Source of the DNA: Symsagittifera roscoffensis
Lineage: Eukaryota > Xenacoelomorpha > Acoela > Convolutidae
Reading direction: 5' to 3'
NCBI RefSeq assembly: GCF_963678635.1
Contig: NC_087068.1
Location: 40,573,649 to 40,637,648, forward strand
Length of the DNA stretch: 64,000 nt
Shown: positions 34,334 to 49,300 of the stretch, one piece after another
How the letters are laid out: each line of letters begins with the position of its first letter
How positions within the stretch are numbered: position 1 is the first letter of the stretch
Translations under genes and position numbers: made by a program
Notes under the pieces: model-generated
The model's database searches: none
What the model was told of the DNA's origin: nothing
Seen by the model: only the letters and a program-made list of their open reading frames with translations

Positions 34334-34714
34334 TCAAGCCTGAAAACAGATATTTTTTGCACGCATTAACAAATAAATTTTTTCTTGCACAAATATAGCG
34401 GAACAGATTTCCAAAAATAATATTTTTTTATTGGAAAACATTAGTGGTTGAAACAACTTCATCGTTCTTATATAAATTGTCCTGAAAATCCCTAACGTGT
34501 CTTCAAAAATCCCATGCAGTATGTAAGTAAAAATTAACCTTTGTGAAGCATTGTGATTCAATGCAGCCCAATTTGAACCAGTTTCTTCAATAATTACGGT
34601 TTTTCCAGTATGACAAAAAAATTTGCTTGCTATTTGTTGACGAGCTTTAAACATAACCATTATAAAATCAGGGCAAAATTTTGTGGTTGCTGAAATATGT
34701 TTTGAATGGTGCAT
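34334..34714 (-). CDS. Hypothetical open frame, 126 codons
   Basis: The longest non-repeat minus-strand frame in this part, starting MHHSKHISATTKFCPDFIMV. In sequence this AT-rich, a 126-codon frame is longer than usual by chance but not decisive. No signal peptide, motif or family was recognised. A CAG followed by GACAATTT inside it could as well be an exon edge. It may be an exon, a degraded repeat or noise. Confidence 0.2.
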   Translation of the reverse strand: MHHSKHISATTKFCPDFIMVMFKARQQIASKFFCHTGKTVIIEETGSNWAALNHNASQRLIFTYILHGIFEDTLGIFRTIYIRTMKLFQPLMFSNKKILFLEICSAIFVQEKIYLLMRAKNICFQA

Positions 34715-34936
34715 TGTTTGTTAAAAGTGGGGAAAAAAGGAAAACGTAGAAAATCCGAGACTCGATTGAGGCAGGCTTTTTCTACTTTATATCTTATAGA
34801 TGAATAATCAAATTTTGATTTTTATCGGCTCATAAACGTTAGAAGATCCAAATATACAAGAACAGTTTTCAAAATTTTGCGACATGATCGAAAAAAAACT
34901 TTTTGGTGGAATGCAAAGGTTTAACAAAAAATAAAA

Positions 34937-36745
<1,809 letters not shown>

Positions 36746-36826
36746 ACACCAACACACCAAGGGTGAGAGGAGAGAGAGAGAGAGAGAGAGAGGGGAGAGG
36801 GAACGGGTGGGGTGGGGTGGGGCTTG
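36746..36826. repeat. GA and GGGGT low-complexity tract
   Basis: A run of about 13 GA dinucleotides, then GGGGAGAGGG and GGTGGGGTGGGGTGGGG. The G runs could form a quadruplex on the + strand. Confidence 0.85.
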
Positions 36827-37057
36827 TGAATATATCGATGATGCTTAGTGTTGGGGATATAAAAATTGCGTGTAAGTTTGAGAGTAAAGAGGGGTCGTTA
36901 GTGAATGTAGCGACGGGAAGGTGGGTATGTGGCTAAAGGTAGGGGTTGGGTTGAATGATGTGTTGGTAATTGAGTGAGTGATGGACGTGTTATGTTTAAG
37001 GGTGATGGAACAACTTTAGGGTGATGGATTTAAGTAGAAAAAAAATATAACCTATGG

Positions 37058-37398
37058 TAGCCCATAGTGCAGGATTACTCGCTTGGCAATGCTAAGATTT
37101 TAAGATCAATGCCCATACGCTGTTAATATTTGTAAAATTGCTCTAAACAAAAAACCACCCTAGGCATATATATTTCTCACTTTCTCACAAAGGGTTTCAA
37201 TCGATTGTACAGGTTTTTCATGGAACTTTTTGTCGTTGAAATTTTATATAGATTATTGTTCCGACTTTCGAATAAGTGAGGAACATATATGCCTAGGGTG
37301 GTTTTTTGTTTAGAACAATTTTACAAATATTGACAGCGTATGGGCATTGATCTTAAAATCTTAGCATTGCCAAGCGAGTAATCTTACACTATAGGCTA
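37058..37398. mobile_element. MITE with about 125-bp terminal inverted repeats
   Basis: Left arm 37058-37182 and right arm 37270-37398 are near-perfect reverse complements. They share GATTACTCGCTTGGCAATGC, TTGATCTTAAAATC and AAAAAACCACCCTAGGCATA. A middle of about 87 bp has no coding frame. Both ends read TAGCC, so a TA target typical of Tc1/mariner-type elements is plausible. It would need an outside transposase to move. Confidence 0.88.
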
Positions 37399-40300
37399 CT
37401 AACTAGTACTAGGTAAGCTTTGAGCTGACCAAAACAACAGAGAACGTGAAAAGAAAAACTTTACTGTGGATGTTAGACTTCAAAATCATCAAAACTGTAT
37501 TGTTTCTAAATTGTTTTTCTCTATTTACCTCTTGATTAAGTCCAGCAAAATCAGCAAAACGTGAATTAGATTTATGTTAGTACAGAGAAACAGGCTAAGA
37601 CATTCGTAATATTTCGCTTTTTCAAATTAGATTAGCGAGATTGTTCTTGATAAAACTACAAAATGATAAGGTATATATAAGCTACATTGTTCTCTCGTTT
37701 CAGCTTGCATGTTTTTTTCAGACACCGGTTTAAAAGCATTGCTACCGTCTCTCAGATTTTCAAACTACAACATTAGGATTATCATAATGACCTTGAACTC
37801 CTTAAACTCTTAATAACTTCCTTAAACTTGTGTTTGAAATATTCATTTTGAAGATATGCTAACAATTTTTTGAAAAAGCTGTTCTCAAGCATTACTCTAA
37901 TCTTTTTGCAATCAATCTGACGATGAGTCCATAATCAACTTCTTAGATAAATACTTTACACTCATCGCATAACATCTAAAAAAGTAAAAGTGACAAAAGC
38001 GTTTTAGATTGCCAGAATTTAACCGTTTTTGGATTTTTCCGGTGTTTTAAGTTTTCCAGAAGTCGGATTTGCCTGAGTAGTTTGCCTGAGTAGTTAATTA
38101 AACAATTTTGTATGTTGCTATATTAATTGTTTAATTTGACGCTAAATTATGTGAGAAGTTTGATTGTTTTTATTGGTGCTAGTGGAAATTACAAAAACTA
38201 GTTTGCTTTCTCTTGCTTCTGCCACTTTCGATGTAAATTTAGCTGTATTACACCACTAAACGAGGGCTTTCGAGAGTGCTGTTTTAGTAGTATACGTCGG
38301 GTAGATTAGGCGGGGGGCGAAGGCCCCCATGTTTTAAGATAGGCTATAGAGTATCCGGTCTTCAAGATAGGGAATAGATATCCCTTGTATTTGGATAGAT
38401 TATAGGTTTCAGAGTTTCAGTTGGTAAGCTCCAGATTAAAATTTTCAGATAGTAAGTTTCTAAAGTAAAATGGCGCAGGATTCCGCCGGTACAGCAATTT
38501 TTAAGATTTTAAGGATTATCTGCATCTAGAAAATAAACATTGAGCTGTTAACTCAAGGGTAGCTTTTAAAAAATAGCTGAAGAAGGTTTAATTACAGAAA
38601 AAACTGTTTCAACCTTATGCATCTAACACTTAAATACTATTCTCATACAAAAATAGAGGTTTCGTATGTATTTCATCACAATCAATTTCCCGCAATAGGT
38701 AAAGTTAGCTCGGTCCTTTTTACTTTTTTCATAAGTTGCAACTGTATGATTTATAGTTTTAAATACTCTGTTAGTTCACTGTCTCATCCACTATTTGTCG
38801 ATACTTTGCCAGCGTTCGTCAGTGTGGGTACGCTTGTTTGACTTTATGAACGACCAGCCAGGTTGAGCTCAGAGAACTAGTTTGAGAAATTCTGTTTTGC
38901 GCAGATACTGATTCCGAAACCGAAAGTTCATAATCAAGGCATACTTTTATTGTCGAGGATACAATCATAAAATTTACATCATAGATTCAATAATATGAGC
39001 AGTGGTTGGAATTGTTAAACTATGGAATGATGTTTCAAATACCAACTTATACTGCGTTAAAATTGGTTAAAAAGACTTTCATTATAACACAAATAAGTTG
39101 CTTTAGGCGGATGAAAAACAAAAAATTTATTTAAGGAATTTTGAATTAAATTTGCGCTGCAACGGAATTTTTATCATTTATTCTAAAGTAATTTGAACTT
39201 GTTTTTAAAAGTTTCATCTATTTTTTAAAGAAGAGATTATAAAAATTAGGAAACTTTAATTAACAGTTGGAACAATCAAGAGTTTGTCATGATACGAGTG
39301 TTTTTGTTTGTTCTGTATGTTGTGTTAACAAAAAAAAGTGATTGCATCATAATATTTCTATGTAATTGAAGAATTTTGATTCAACATTTCTTTTTCTTGT
39401 TTTGAATAATTTTAAGTTCTGAAATTTCTCAAATAAAATATGGTTGCAAGCGGCTTGGTTTTTTTGCGCTACAAACAGCTTAAAGTTTGAACTACCGCTA
39501 GGTTGAGTATATGTAGGTCTCTGAGTTAAATGAGAAGCGCTCGTACTTTTCAAAAAATTTCAACTGTTTATTTGAAACCAGTTTAGCAATTATCCAAACT
39601 TTGAATAATTAGATGCTGTCAAAAAAACCACATTAACTTAGCCAAATAAATTTTTGCAAGAAAATATATATATATTTAAAGCTTTTTTTTCAGGGCATTT
39701 TTTTCTCACTTTCTCGTTTACAAGCTGACCTGAATACGCTAAGTATTGTGTTATCTTATTTTTTGAAACCATTAACTTTGCGCATTTGCAGTGAAATGCT
39801 GAGCAATTATACAAATGCATAGAAGAAAATTTGTAAAATTTATGTAAAATCAATCTTAAAAACGGGCTGAAAGTTTTGCAAAAAAAACAGCCTAGTATAA
39901 AAATTAATTTTTTAATCTTTCGGGCGTTATTTTTTTTCGGCTGACGACAAAGATGACTGAACATTTGCGTTTGGATTGTTTGTTATCTCCAGGCAAGTTG
40001 GGATTATTTAATGGGTATGTTTAAGGAATTGGTTTAACTAATCTGAAAAATATTAGTATCTGGTGTCATAATCGAAAAAAAAACTTCAACTGCGATCTTG
40101 CATTTTAAATTTTTTTTATATATATAAAATTACTTTGTGCAATTTGGTGTTAGCGCAATATTTGTTTCCTCTCAAAAAAGGTACATAAAACAAGTCTTTC
40201 TGAGTTGAATTGGGGCATACAGTGTGGGGTAAGAAACTCAAAAAACAAAATTCTAAAAAATGTTGATTCAGCCAATTTGATGAAAGTACTAACTTCAATT

Positions 40301-40477
40301 TTTTATCAGTTTAGACGGCAGTCGGATTAATTGGGGACTATACTTGATACAAGAAGTCGTGTTTATCAAAGCACGAAACTCGCTACTCCGCTGCTCAAAA
40401 AAATGAAACGAAAGCATTGTTCAAAATTTGTACGTTTAGCAATTTAATTTTTTTTGGCAGTTATTCGAGGAACAAAG
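37399..40477. other. AT-rich stretch, no gene seen
   Basis: Only short frames. A G/C cluster near 38310-38332 (GGGGGGCGAAGGCCCCC) is a small hairpin. Frames at 38617-38841 (+), 39347-39553 (-), 39638-39964 (-) and 40116-40298 (-) have no recognisable motif or splice-site support. Confidence 0.5.
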
Positions 40478-40602
40478 GCACACTGGCATTTTTCAAAAAT
40501 CAGGTTTTAACCAAAAAAGATCGAAAGTGAAGTTAGATGAAACTTTCGCATTCATTTTTTTTTTTGGTTAAAACCTGATTTTTGAAAAATGCCAATTTGC
40601 AC
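40478..40602. mobile_element. Hairpin element, copy 1
   Basis: TTTTTCAAAAATCAGGTTTT followed by AACCAAAAAA pairs with GGTTAAAACCTGATTTTTGA and AAAATGCC on the right. The loop holds a second small inverted pair (GAAAGTGAAG and ACTTTCGC). A related copy lies at 41228-41421. Confidence 0.8.
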
Positions 40603-40800
40603 AATTTTTTTTCAGCTGACTTGGGGCAAATAAGGGACTATTAGAATCCTTGATAGACTCAAGTTATTATCACAAAAACACAAGAATGATCGTATCAAGC
40701 TATAGTTTGATTTTTCCGGCGGCCCTTCTAAGTAAATGCAGTGTTTTTGTAAAACAAATAATTTTACATTAGGAAAGGTTTTACATTTAGTAAATTCATG
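40597..40800. repeat. Direct repeat with 42125-42330
   Basis: Both copies carry AATCCTTGATAGACTCAA, ATTATCACA, CAAGCTATAGTTTGA and CCCTTCTA. The offset is about 1530. No frame is conserved. Together with the hairpins they mark a cluster of related elements. Confidence 0.75.
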
Positions 40801-41227
40801 ATTTTCAGCAACTGAGGATCTTTACTCTTTTTAAGTTCAAAGTTTAAACCTTAAGGGAAAAAGAACAAACAGATTTAGGAACTTTTTTTAACCGTCGTGC
40901 AAAAAATTTGCAGATATAAAAAACATTTAATGCCAATTGTTACAATCTTAATACACCATTTTTGCGCTGGTGACTTTCTGTAAAGGTCGAAATGCAGTTG
41001 ATACAGTCTGTACAGTTAAAAAAATTGGGTAGAGTTTAAAATTTTGAAACTTTGAACTCGGTTTGTTGTCCTTGTCCCAACGGCCAATCTCATTCAAAAT
41101 TGATAAATTTGAGTCATAGACGAATATGATGTTCCAAATAAGCGTGCCTCAAATCAAAGTGGAATGTTCTTGAGTTCGGATTATATCACCAAGCTTCAAA
41201 ATTTTGTTCTTAGACTTTCAGAAATCT

Positions 41228-41421
41228 AGATAAAAGCGCGCATAAATTAATCGAGGAACATAAGCACACTGTCGTTTTTCAAAAATCAGGTTTTAACCAA
41301 AAAAAAAGATCGAAAGTGAAGTTCGGTCAATTTTTCGCATTCGTTTTTTTGGTCAAAACCTGATTTTTGAAAAATGCCAATGTGCATATGTTCTTCAAAT
41401 ATTTTATGCGCGCTTTTATCT
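41228..41421. mobile_element. Palindromic MITE, copy 2
   Basis: The ends AGATAAAAGCGCGCATAAA and TTTATGCGCGCTTTTATCT are perfect reverse complements. Inner pairs are GAGGAACATAAGCACA with TGTGCATATGTTCTTC and CAAAAATCAGGTTTT with AAAACCTGATTTTTG. It is 194 bp with no coding frame. The core matches 40478-40602, which lacks these outer ends. Confidence 0.85.
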
Positions 41422-41774
41422 CCTAATTGGGGTGCAATTTTGTATCCGAAAATTGTCAAATCAAAAAAATTACCCTAAACGTAAAAATTACTTCGAGAAA
41501 AATAATTTAAAAAACCCAGTTGTTCAAAATGAATTGCTGCTAGATGACGAATTTGTTCTTAACATTTCAATTAGTAGAATCTTTACACAACAAAAAACAA
41601 AAAAAGCTAAAACTTTTTCTTTTTTTGAAAATGTTAGTTTTACAAAAACACTGCATGCACTTAGAAGGGCTGCCGGAAAGTTTAAATTATAGACTGATAC
41701 GAGCATTTTCATATTTTTGTGATAAAATTTGCTTTCATAAAGGACCTAAATGATTCAGTTCTTTGTCCCTATTC

Positions 41775-42146
41775 AGCTGAAAATAAAAATTGTGCGCTCA
41801 TTTCCTTTAATGACGAGTAGAATATATTATGTATAGAACGCATTCGTATAGAATATATCAATCGGTCAAAGTTCAACACTTTTAATACTTACGGTAACAC
41901 TTCAACACTTTAAAGTGGAAAAAAAATCGCGTCGTGAGGGTTGTTCTAACTTTGGAGAAAGTTGGGACCGTAATTTCGACAACTGGAACATCATTTCAGA
42001 TTAAGTATCAAAGTGTTTTTTAGTTTAAACTGCAGTAAGGTTTCAAATAGTGTTAAAGTTAGACCGATTGATGTATTCTATATACATGCATTCTATTTTC
42101 AATAAACTTTGTACGTCATTAACTGAGTGCACGATTTTTTAAAGCT
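41775..42146. mobile_element. Foldback element, about 370 bp
   Basis: The left arm (AGCTGAAAATAAAAATTGTG to ATATATCAATCGGTC) pairs with the right arm (GACCGATTGATGTATTC to TGCACGATTTTTTAAAGCT). The inversion continues weakly inward through AACACTTTT and AGTGTTAAAGTT. The middle contains AAAGTGG and TAACACTTCAACACTT stretches. No transposase is present. Confidence 0.75.
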
Positions 42147-42330
42147 GAATTCGTTGCAAATACGTGGATCACTGGAATCCTTGATAGACTCAAATTATTA
42201 TCACAGAAACACAAGAAATATTGTATCAAGCTATAGTTTGAATGTTTCGGCAGCCCTTCTAGGTAGATGCAGTATTTTTGTAAAACAAATGAGTTTAAAT
42301 TAAGTAAGGTTTTACTTTTATTTTGCGTAG
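42125..42330. repeat. Direct repeat with 40597-40800
   Basis: Second copy of the repeat described at 40597. It overlaps the right end of the foldback element, so the element end and the repeat share a terminal sequence (GCAC-A/G-ATTTTTT). Confidence 0.7.
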
Positions 42331-45300
42331 TGTAATTATCCTAGCACTTGCAAAGTTAAGAACTTTTTCCTGATAAAGCAGCAATCATTTTCAACAGTTG
42401 GATTTGTTCATTTCCTTCTCGCTTAATTCGAAAACTGCTAACGCGCAATATATAGCTCGATGTATTATTCTTAGTTGGGTCAAAGTGACAAATTTTGCAG
42501 GAAAATTTCTTTTCTATTTAGGGCTCCGGACTTAAACGTTTTAGAAGCTAAGAAAATCCACCAGAACCCTTAACCCACTCTCAGCATATAGGTTACGTCA
42601 CTTTTTCAAAGTTCCGAATAACAAAGGCAGAATCAAGTGTTTTTTTTTTCGTCTGATGATGTGATTCGAAAGCCGTGCAAAGCGCCAAAATTTTAATCAA
42701 AGACTTATCAAAACCCAAAATAGCTTCTTTTTTCATTTCTTCGAGGAAGTTTTTCTTCTGACAAACTAAGAAGATTTCGTTACATTCACTGGTCTCTGAA
42801 CATTTAGTACGACGCACTAGTTGCATGTTGGATTTTCCGATCGAGGGGTTGCCTTATTTTTTTTTTAATGGGCCATTTTATTTGCGGCTCGATTAAAACA
42901 CAATTGTAGCTTTTAATCCCGTCTCATTTAAGAAGTTGTCTGAAAGCTTAAGAAAAAAACAAGAAGCTTTACGCTTCACCGAGTGACTCCATAAAATTTT
43001 TGTCAATTAGTGCGAGCCACGGCTGAAAATTTTTCTTTTTGATAACGAGCTCGAACTGATACTGATTTTCTTCAGCAAACCTGATTTTGTTTCTGTTTTT
43101 CCTGCATTAGACCAACATACAGTACAAATCTGCAATTCAATCAACGTTTTTTTGTTTATATGACTTTTAAATCATTGACAAAAAATTTCAAACATAAAAA
43201 GTTTTAATTCATGTTCTAAATTTTTACAGTCGTGATTAATGATATGAGCCTAAACAATCAAAATGTAACTACATAACTGACGTAGTTTTTGACAAAAAAA
43301 ATACCAAAAAAACTTCAGATCTATAAAATGACTTTTCCGTTTTCTTTGGAAACTTTTCACTCGCAATACAAAGAACAAAATGATATTTTTTGGCACCCAG
43401 AAAATCAAAACTTGAATGAACTAACTCAATTGGATTTATTTTGTAAGCAGCAAAAATTCCTCACTCACGCGTAAAAAAAAGAAAAAACCGCGTTTTGAAA
43501 TTTCCAAATCAAGCAAGTTTTCTAATTTCAAACCGAACAAGGATAGCCGGTTGCTGTGTAGGCAGCACAGAAGGATACGACTATAATCATAAAAACTACA
43601 ATTAAAAGTTCTTCAAATTAGTGACGTTCGTTTTCGTGGCGTGATGAGAAAATTATATACAAGTACAAAAAGTTTAAAATGTTGGCATAATTGAGAATGG
43701 TTGACTTCAAAAAAAATATTAAACAAAAAAAATGAAAAAAGTCAAACAAAAATTCTAAATTGTTTATTTTTTTGTCCAAAATTTTTTATATTTGTTGGAA
43801 TTTTTTTTTGTGAAACAAGTGCCAAATTAAGTTTTCAAATTTAGTTTTACTTTTGTAAAAAAATTCAGCTATTTTAGCCTAAATGGCCAATTTAACAAGT
43901 TATCATCTCTTTATTCTTGCTCTTTTTCGGCCAAAATAAGATGGAATATAAAGAAATTCAAAATGGTTTTTCTCGACTTTTCAGAAAATTTTAAAAGTCA
44001 TTTGAATCACGACTGAACTTATTTAATGTCATATATCACTCAACCCAGTCCGATGGTTATTTGTGATAACTAATTCTGCTGGGAAAATAAAAACAAAATA
44101 AAGTAAAAAAGGAAAAAAGAAGAAAAAAACTGTATACAATGTTCCTCCCCATAATTCAAAGTGTAGAAATAAAGAATATACAACGTTTTTTTGAAGACAG
44201 CTGCCCTTTAACGTGCGTGATTTTGATAAAAACAAGACTCTGATTTTTTTTTCAATTAGGCTCAAAACATCAATCATTTTTAGATAATCCTCATAAATGT
44301 CAAAACTGTCTCATGAAAAGCCATAGTTAGTTAGAATAAAAACACCCAAACCAATTTTATTCCGTCAATTTTTGTAGTTCGCAAAGACCACGGTAGAAAA
44401 CCACTAACCTTTTTAATCAAGCATATTTTTGATTTTGGGAATGATCTAAATTACCCGGATGCATGTACCTGATGTGAAACTTGAGAATTTATAAACTCCC
44501 CGAAACGCAATGTCAAAAAAAAACTTTTTAACTTTCTAAGCAAAGTTTCACATTATTAGAATCAAACACTTGACTCGATTCAGCTGAAGCGTAATATCGT
44601 TTTAGCTAGACAAACAGTTGTATATTTGCAATAAATCGTTTAAATCTACTTTTACTTTATTTATTTGTCTAATTTTTATGTTTAGTCGTTATAAATCAAG
44701 AAATGAATGTTTGTTTGACGGCTTTCAAGAAATGCAGATTATTTAAGCTTATTGTGGTTTCTTCATTCAGTCAATTTTCGATTTGTTAACAAAGCGTTTT
44801 TGACGGAATTTTTTGATACCATCTGAAAGTTATTTTTGTGATGAGCTCAAACTTAAAATAAATTATTTTGTGATCAGTTTTCATAAAGTTATGGGGGTTT
44901 AAAAATTGATAGTTTGGCCAATTTGGGACAACTAACGCGCGATATACTGCGTTATTATTATAAGCGTAAGCCGCGGATTAATGCTTTCCCAATTGAAATT
45001 GGAGGCAAGACATTGGTTCGCATTTTTTGGACACAAGACGGTAAAAACATCTCTTCATACTTAAAATTAATGTGAGGGGGACTAAGTCGAAGAAGGAAAA
45101 TAGAAAAAAAAAAATTTTTAGTCGTAAACTTTCCATTTCAAAAAACTTTTTTGAATCAATCTTAAAATTCGGTCGGAACATTCAGGGTTTTTTCTTCTCT
45201 ATTGGAGGTTTCACAGCGGGTTCTTTCAAACGAAAGACTCAACTTCCCTTTTCAGAATTTCTTTTAGCTAAAATTTAATTCAAATATTTACAAACACTTT

Positions 45301-45700
45301 GTTACTAGTTTTCATAGCCGAACATTCATAAAAAGAGGTTTTTTGGTCGCTTTAGCAATATTATCCCCTCTGATCATCGCTTCAATTCGTTATTAGTTTT
45401 TTGACGACGTCAGGTCCAATTTTTCAGCTCTCTTGGCGTGGAAATTCAAAAGTATTCCTGGGGGAGTTAACTTGAACCATTCATCATTTAAAGGTCAACC
45501 ACTACAAAAAAGAACTTAAGTTTTGATGGGAAATGTTTTGGTCGGAGCTATAAATTGTTTGGAACAAAACCTCATATGTAATTGATTATTAATCCAACTT
45601 TCCTTTAAAGTGACTGAAACTTGAAACTAGTGTATGTTAGCGCCAAAACCACCGTTAGAAATGTTTTTTGGGTAATTCGGTTGAAAATATATTAAGTGAA
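42331..45700. other. AT-rich stretch with old repeat fragments
   Basis: No gene was recognised. 43985-44070 is an inverted, diverged copy of 9580-9670, and 44795-44960 is a direct diverged copy of 8605-8770. Frames such as 42593-42826 (-) and 43289-43474 (+) are short, with no motif, and are not supported by splice signals. Confidence 0.5.
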
Positions 45701-46395
45701 GTAGTAACACACGGGGGACCCTTTGCAGGACGAGAAACTCGAGTCTGCAAGGGTCGAGATCCGTGACTCATTTTTCGATTTGTTAATCCCGCCGATGTTA
45801 ATTCCGCGATCGAAAATCCGTAGTCTGAACAGGGTTGTAAGTTGCGGACAAAGTCTGAAAAGACCGTATCTCGGTCGCAATGATCGAGCAATTGGTCGCG
45901 GACATAGTATTTTGGGAAATAGCGTATCTCGGTCGCGGTGGTTGAACAAGTCGCGGCATGAGCAAAAATAGGTCGCGCTGATGTTAATTCATAAGTTCAC
46001 CGATATGAATTGTCGCGCCGATGGAAAAATGATTTGCGCCGATGAGAATTGTCAGTCGCACCGATGTTAAGTCGGCAACCGAATTTCCGTCGTGTGGACA
46101 GGGTCTTAAGTCGTGGAGAAAGTCTGAAAATCTGGGTCGCGATTGTCAAACAATTGGTTGCGGACAAATTCTGAAAATAGCGTATCTCGAAAAAATAAGT
46201 CACGGCATGATCAAAAATTAGTCGCCTTGAGACTTTGGGGGGGGGGGGGGGGGGAGAAGCTCGCGTGTATGGCGTCCAAACCCGCCACGCTAGCAATTAT
46301 ACTTTTTCGCTTTGATCAATTGGTACTTTACTTAGATCAACTTGTTATTTTCGCAAAGACACAATCGGAGAAAATAAGTAACAACATATGGAAAT
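45701..46395. repeat. GC-richer transition zone before block B
   Basis: Irregular repeats of GTCGCGG, GCCGATG(TTAATT), GAAAATAGCGTATCTCGG and GTCGCGGACAAA build up toward the satellite proper. A hairpin at about 45718-45754 pairs CCCTTTGCAGGACGAG with CTCGAGTCTGCAAGGG. A run of 18 G lies at 46237-46254. Confidence 0.7.
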
Positions 46396-49300
46396 ATTAG
46401 GTCGCAGCATGGTTGAAAAAACGCGGCTTTGTCGAAAAACAAATTGCGGCATGGTTGAAAAACAAGTCATGGCATATTCGAAAAAAATTGCAAAATGAAT
46501 TAAAAAATAGCGGTCCAGTCGAAAAATAAGTCGCGGTACGGTCGAAAATTAACACGTTGCATTGTCAAAATAAAAGTCGCGTCATTGTCGAAAAAAAATT
46601 TCGCGGCATTGTCAAAAAATGAGATGCGGCATGCCAAAAATTAAAAGGCGGCATGGTCGAAAAAACAATGCGTTGTGAACAACAATTGGAGTGATCCAGG
46701 GTCGAAAAACAAAACGCGGCGTAGTCGAAAATTAGGTCGCGGCCTGGTAAAGAAATAAGTCGCGGCGGGCAATAAAATAAATCGCGCCGTGGTCAAAAAA
46801 TAAAACGCGGATTGAGCGAAAACAGGTCGCTTCCTGGTCAAAAAAAAGGTCACCAAATGCCAAAAGGTAAGCCGCGGCATGGTCAAAAAATAATTTGATG
46901 CAACGTCAAAAGGCAAAACGCGGACGGAATGGTTGAAAAAAATGGTCGCGGTTTGGTCGAGAAATAAGTCGCAGAATGCCAACGAATTAGTTGCGGCATG
47001 AACAAATAATAAAACGCTGCGTCATCGAAAGATAGGTTTTTGCAGGATCAATAAATAAGTCGCGGCATGGTAAAAAAATTTATGTCACCCTATGGTCAAA
47101 AGTAAATAGCTGCATGATCGAAAAACAAAACGCGGAATGGTCCAAAAATAGGTTGCGGACTGCTGAGAAAAAAGCGACATGGTCGAAAAAAATTCACTGC
47201 ATGGTCGAAAAAAAACGCGCTGAGATGGAAAAATAGGTCGTTGCAGGGTTGAAAAATAATGCGTGGCTTGGTCGAAAAACAAAACGCGGCATGGTGGAAA
47301 AGTAAGTCACAGTTTATTAAATCACAGAAAAATAAAGCATAGTTGAAAAATAGGTTGCGCCTGGTCAAAAAATAAGTCGCGGCATGCCAAAAAATAAGTC
47401 GCGGCATGGACAAAAATAAAAACGCGGCGGGATCAAAAAATAGGTTATTGTAGGGTCGAAAAAGAGTTGCGGTATAGTTAAAAAGTCGGTCGCGGCATGG
47501 TAAAACAAAAGGTCGGGCCATGGTCAAAAATAAGTAGCTACATGGTCGAAATATGAAATACGGTATATTATGATCGGCATGGTCGGAGAATGAATCGCGG
47601 CGTGAAAAACAATTAGGTTGCTCTAGGGTCGAAAAAAAGTCGTGGTATGGTCGAAAAAAAATTCATGGCATGTACGAAAATTAAAACGCAATATGGTTGA
47701 AAAAATGAATGCGAATGGTGAGAAAAATGGCATGGTCGAAAAACGAAGAAAGTGTGATCGGCAGTGTGATCACGAAAAACGAAAAAGGCGGCAGTGTGAT
47801 CGAAAAAAGGTCGCAGCATGGTTGAAAAAAAAACGGGGCATGGTCGAAAATAATTAGCTGTGAGGTCGAAAAATAGGTCGGGCGTGGTCGAAAAATAAGT
47901 CGCGGCTTGCCAAAAAATAAATTGCGGCCTGGTCAAAAAATAAAACGCGGCGTGAACAAAAATTAGGTTGCTGCAGTGTTTGGGGAGGCATGTTTGGAAA
48001 AATAGGCATGTTTGGAAAAATAAGTGGTGGCATGGTTAAAAAAAATCGTGGCTTCGTCGAAAAATATGTCGCGGCTTGCCAAGAAACAAAACGCTGCATG
48101 GTCGAAAAATAAAACGCGGCATGAACGACAAAAAGGCTGAGGCAGGGTCAAAAAAACGACGGTATGGTTCGAAATTTACTTGGCATAGTCAAAAAATAAG
48201 TCGTGGCTTAATTGAAAATTTTTTGGCTGCATGGTCGAAAAGATGCGGCAAGATCAAGAAATAAAAGCGGCATGATCAAAAAATAGGTCGCGGCGTAATA
48301 ATAAAAAAGAACAGCATAGTCAAAAATAGGTCGCTGGAGGATCGACAAACAAGTCGCGGTATGGTTGAAAAAGAGCTCGTGGCTTGATCGAAAAATAAAA
48401 CGCGGCATGATAAAACTTAAGTCGCGGCACGGTCGAAAAAAAAGACGGCATATTCAAAAAAAAAATCGTGGCTTGATTGAAAAAATTTAACTGCATGGTC
48501 TTAAAAAAACGCGGCTAGATCGCAAAATACGTCACGGCATGGTAATGAAAAAGTTCACGTCATAGCCAAAAGTGGATCGCGGCGTAGTCGGAAAATAATA
48601 AAATGATCAAAAAATAGGTCGCTGCAGGATCGAAAAATAAGTCTCGGCATGTTTGAAAAATAGTTTGTTACATGGTCGAAAAACAACACTCGGCATAGTC
48701 CAAAATGGGTCGCGGCCTGGTCGAAAAATAAGTCGCAGCATGGCAAAAAGGTAGTCGCGCCGCGGCCGAAAATTACAACGCGGCGCGATCGAAAAATAGG
48801 TTGCTGCAGGTTCAAAAAAAGGAGCGGCATGCTTTAAATATGTCATGGCTTCATAAAAAAATCGCGGCATGGTCGAAAAATAGGTTTTGCATAGTTGAAA
48901 AATACACCGCGACATGCAAAAAAAAACAAATCGCGGCTTGCTCAAAAAAAAAACGCGGCATGAGTGAAGATAAGGTTGCTGCAGGTTCGAAAAAATGACG
49001 GCACGGTTGAAAAATAGGTCTTGGCATTGTCAAACAATAAGTCGCGGCATGTCAAAAAATTAGTTGCAGCATGGACAAAAATAAAACGCGGCGGAATCGG
49101 AAAATAGGTTATTGCAGGATCGAAAAAGAGTTGCGACATGGTAAAAAATTATGTCGCAGCATGGTCAAAAATGAGTAGCTGCATGGTCAGAATGCGGCGT
49201 GAAAAACAATTAGATCGCGTGAAAAATGAGTAGCTGCATGGTCAGAATGCGGCGTGAAAAACAATTAGAGTCGAAAAATAAAATGCGGCGTGATCGAAAA

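Noticed and set aside
39347-39964. Minus-strand frames of 68 and 108 codons
   Set aside because: Length is compatible with chance or with old repeat sequence; no splice sites, motif or recognisable family.
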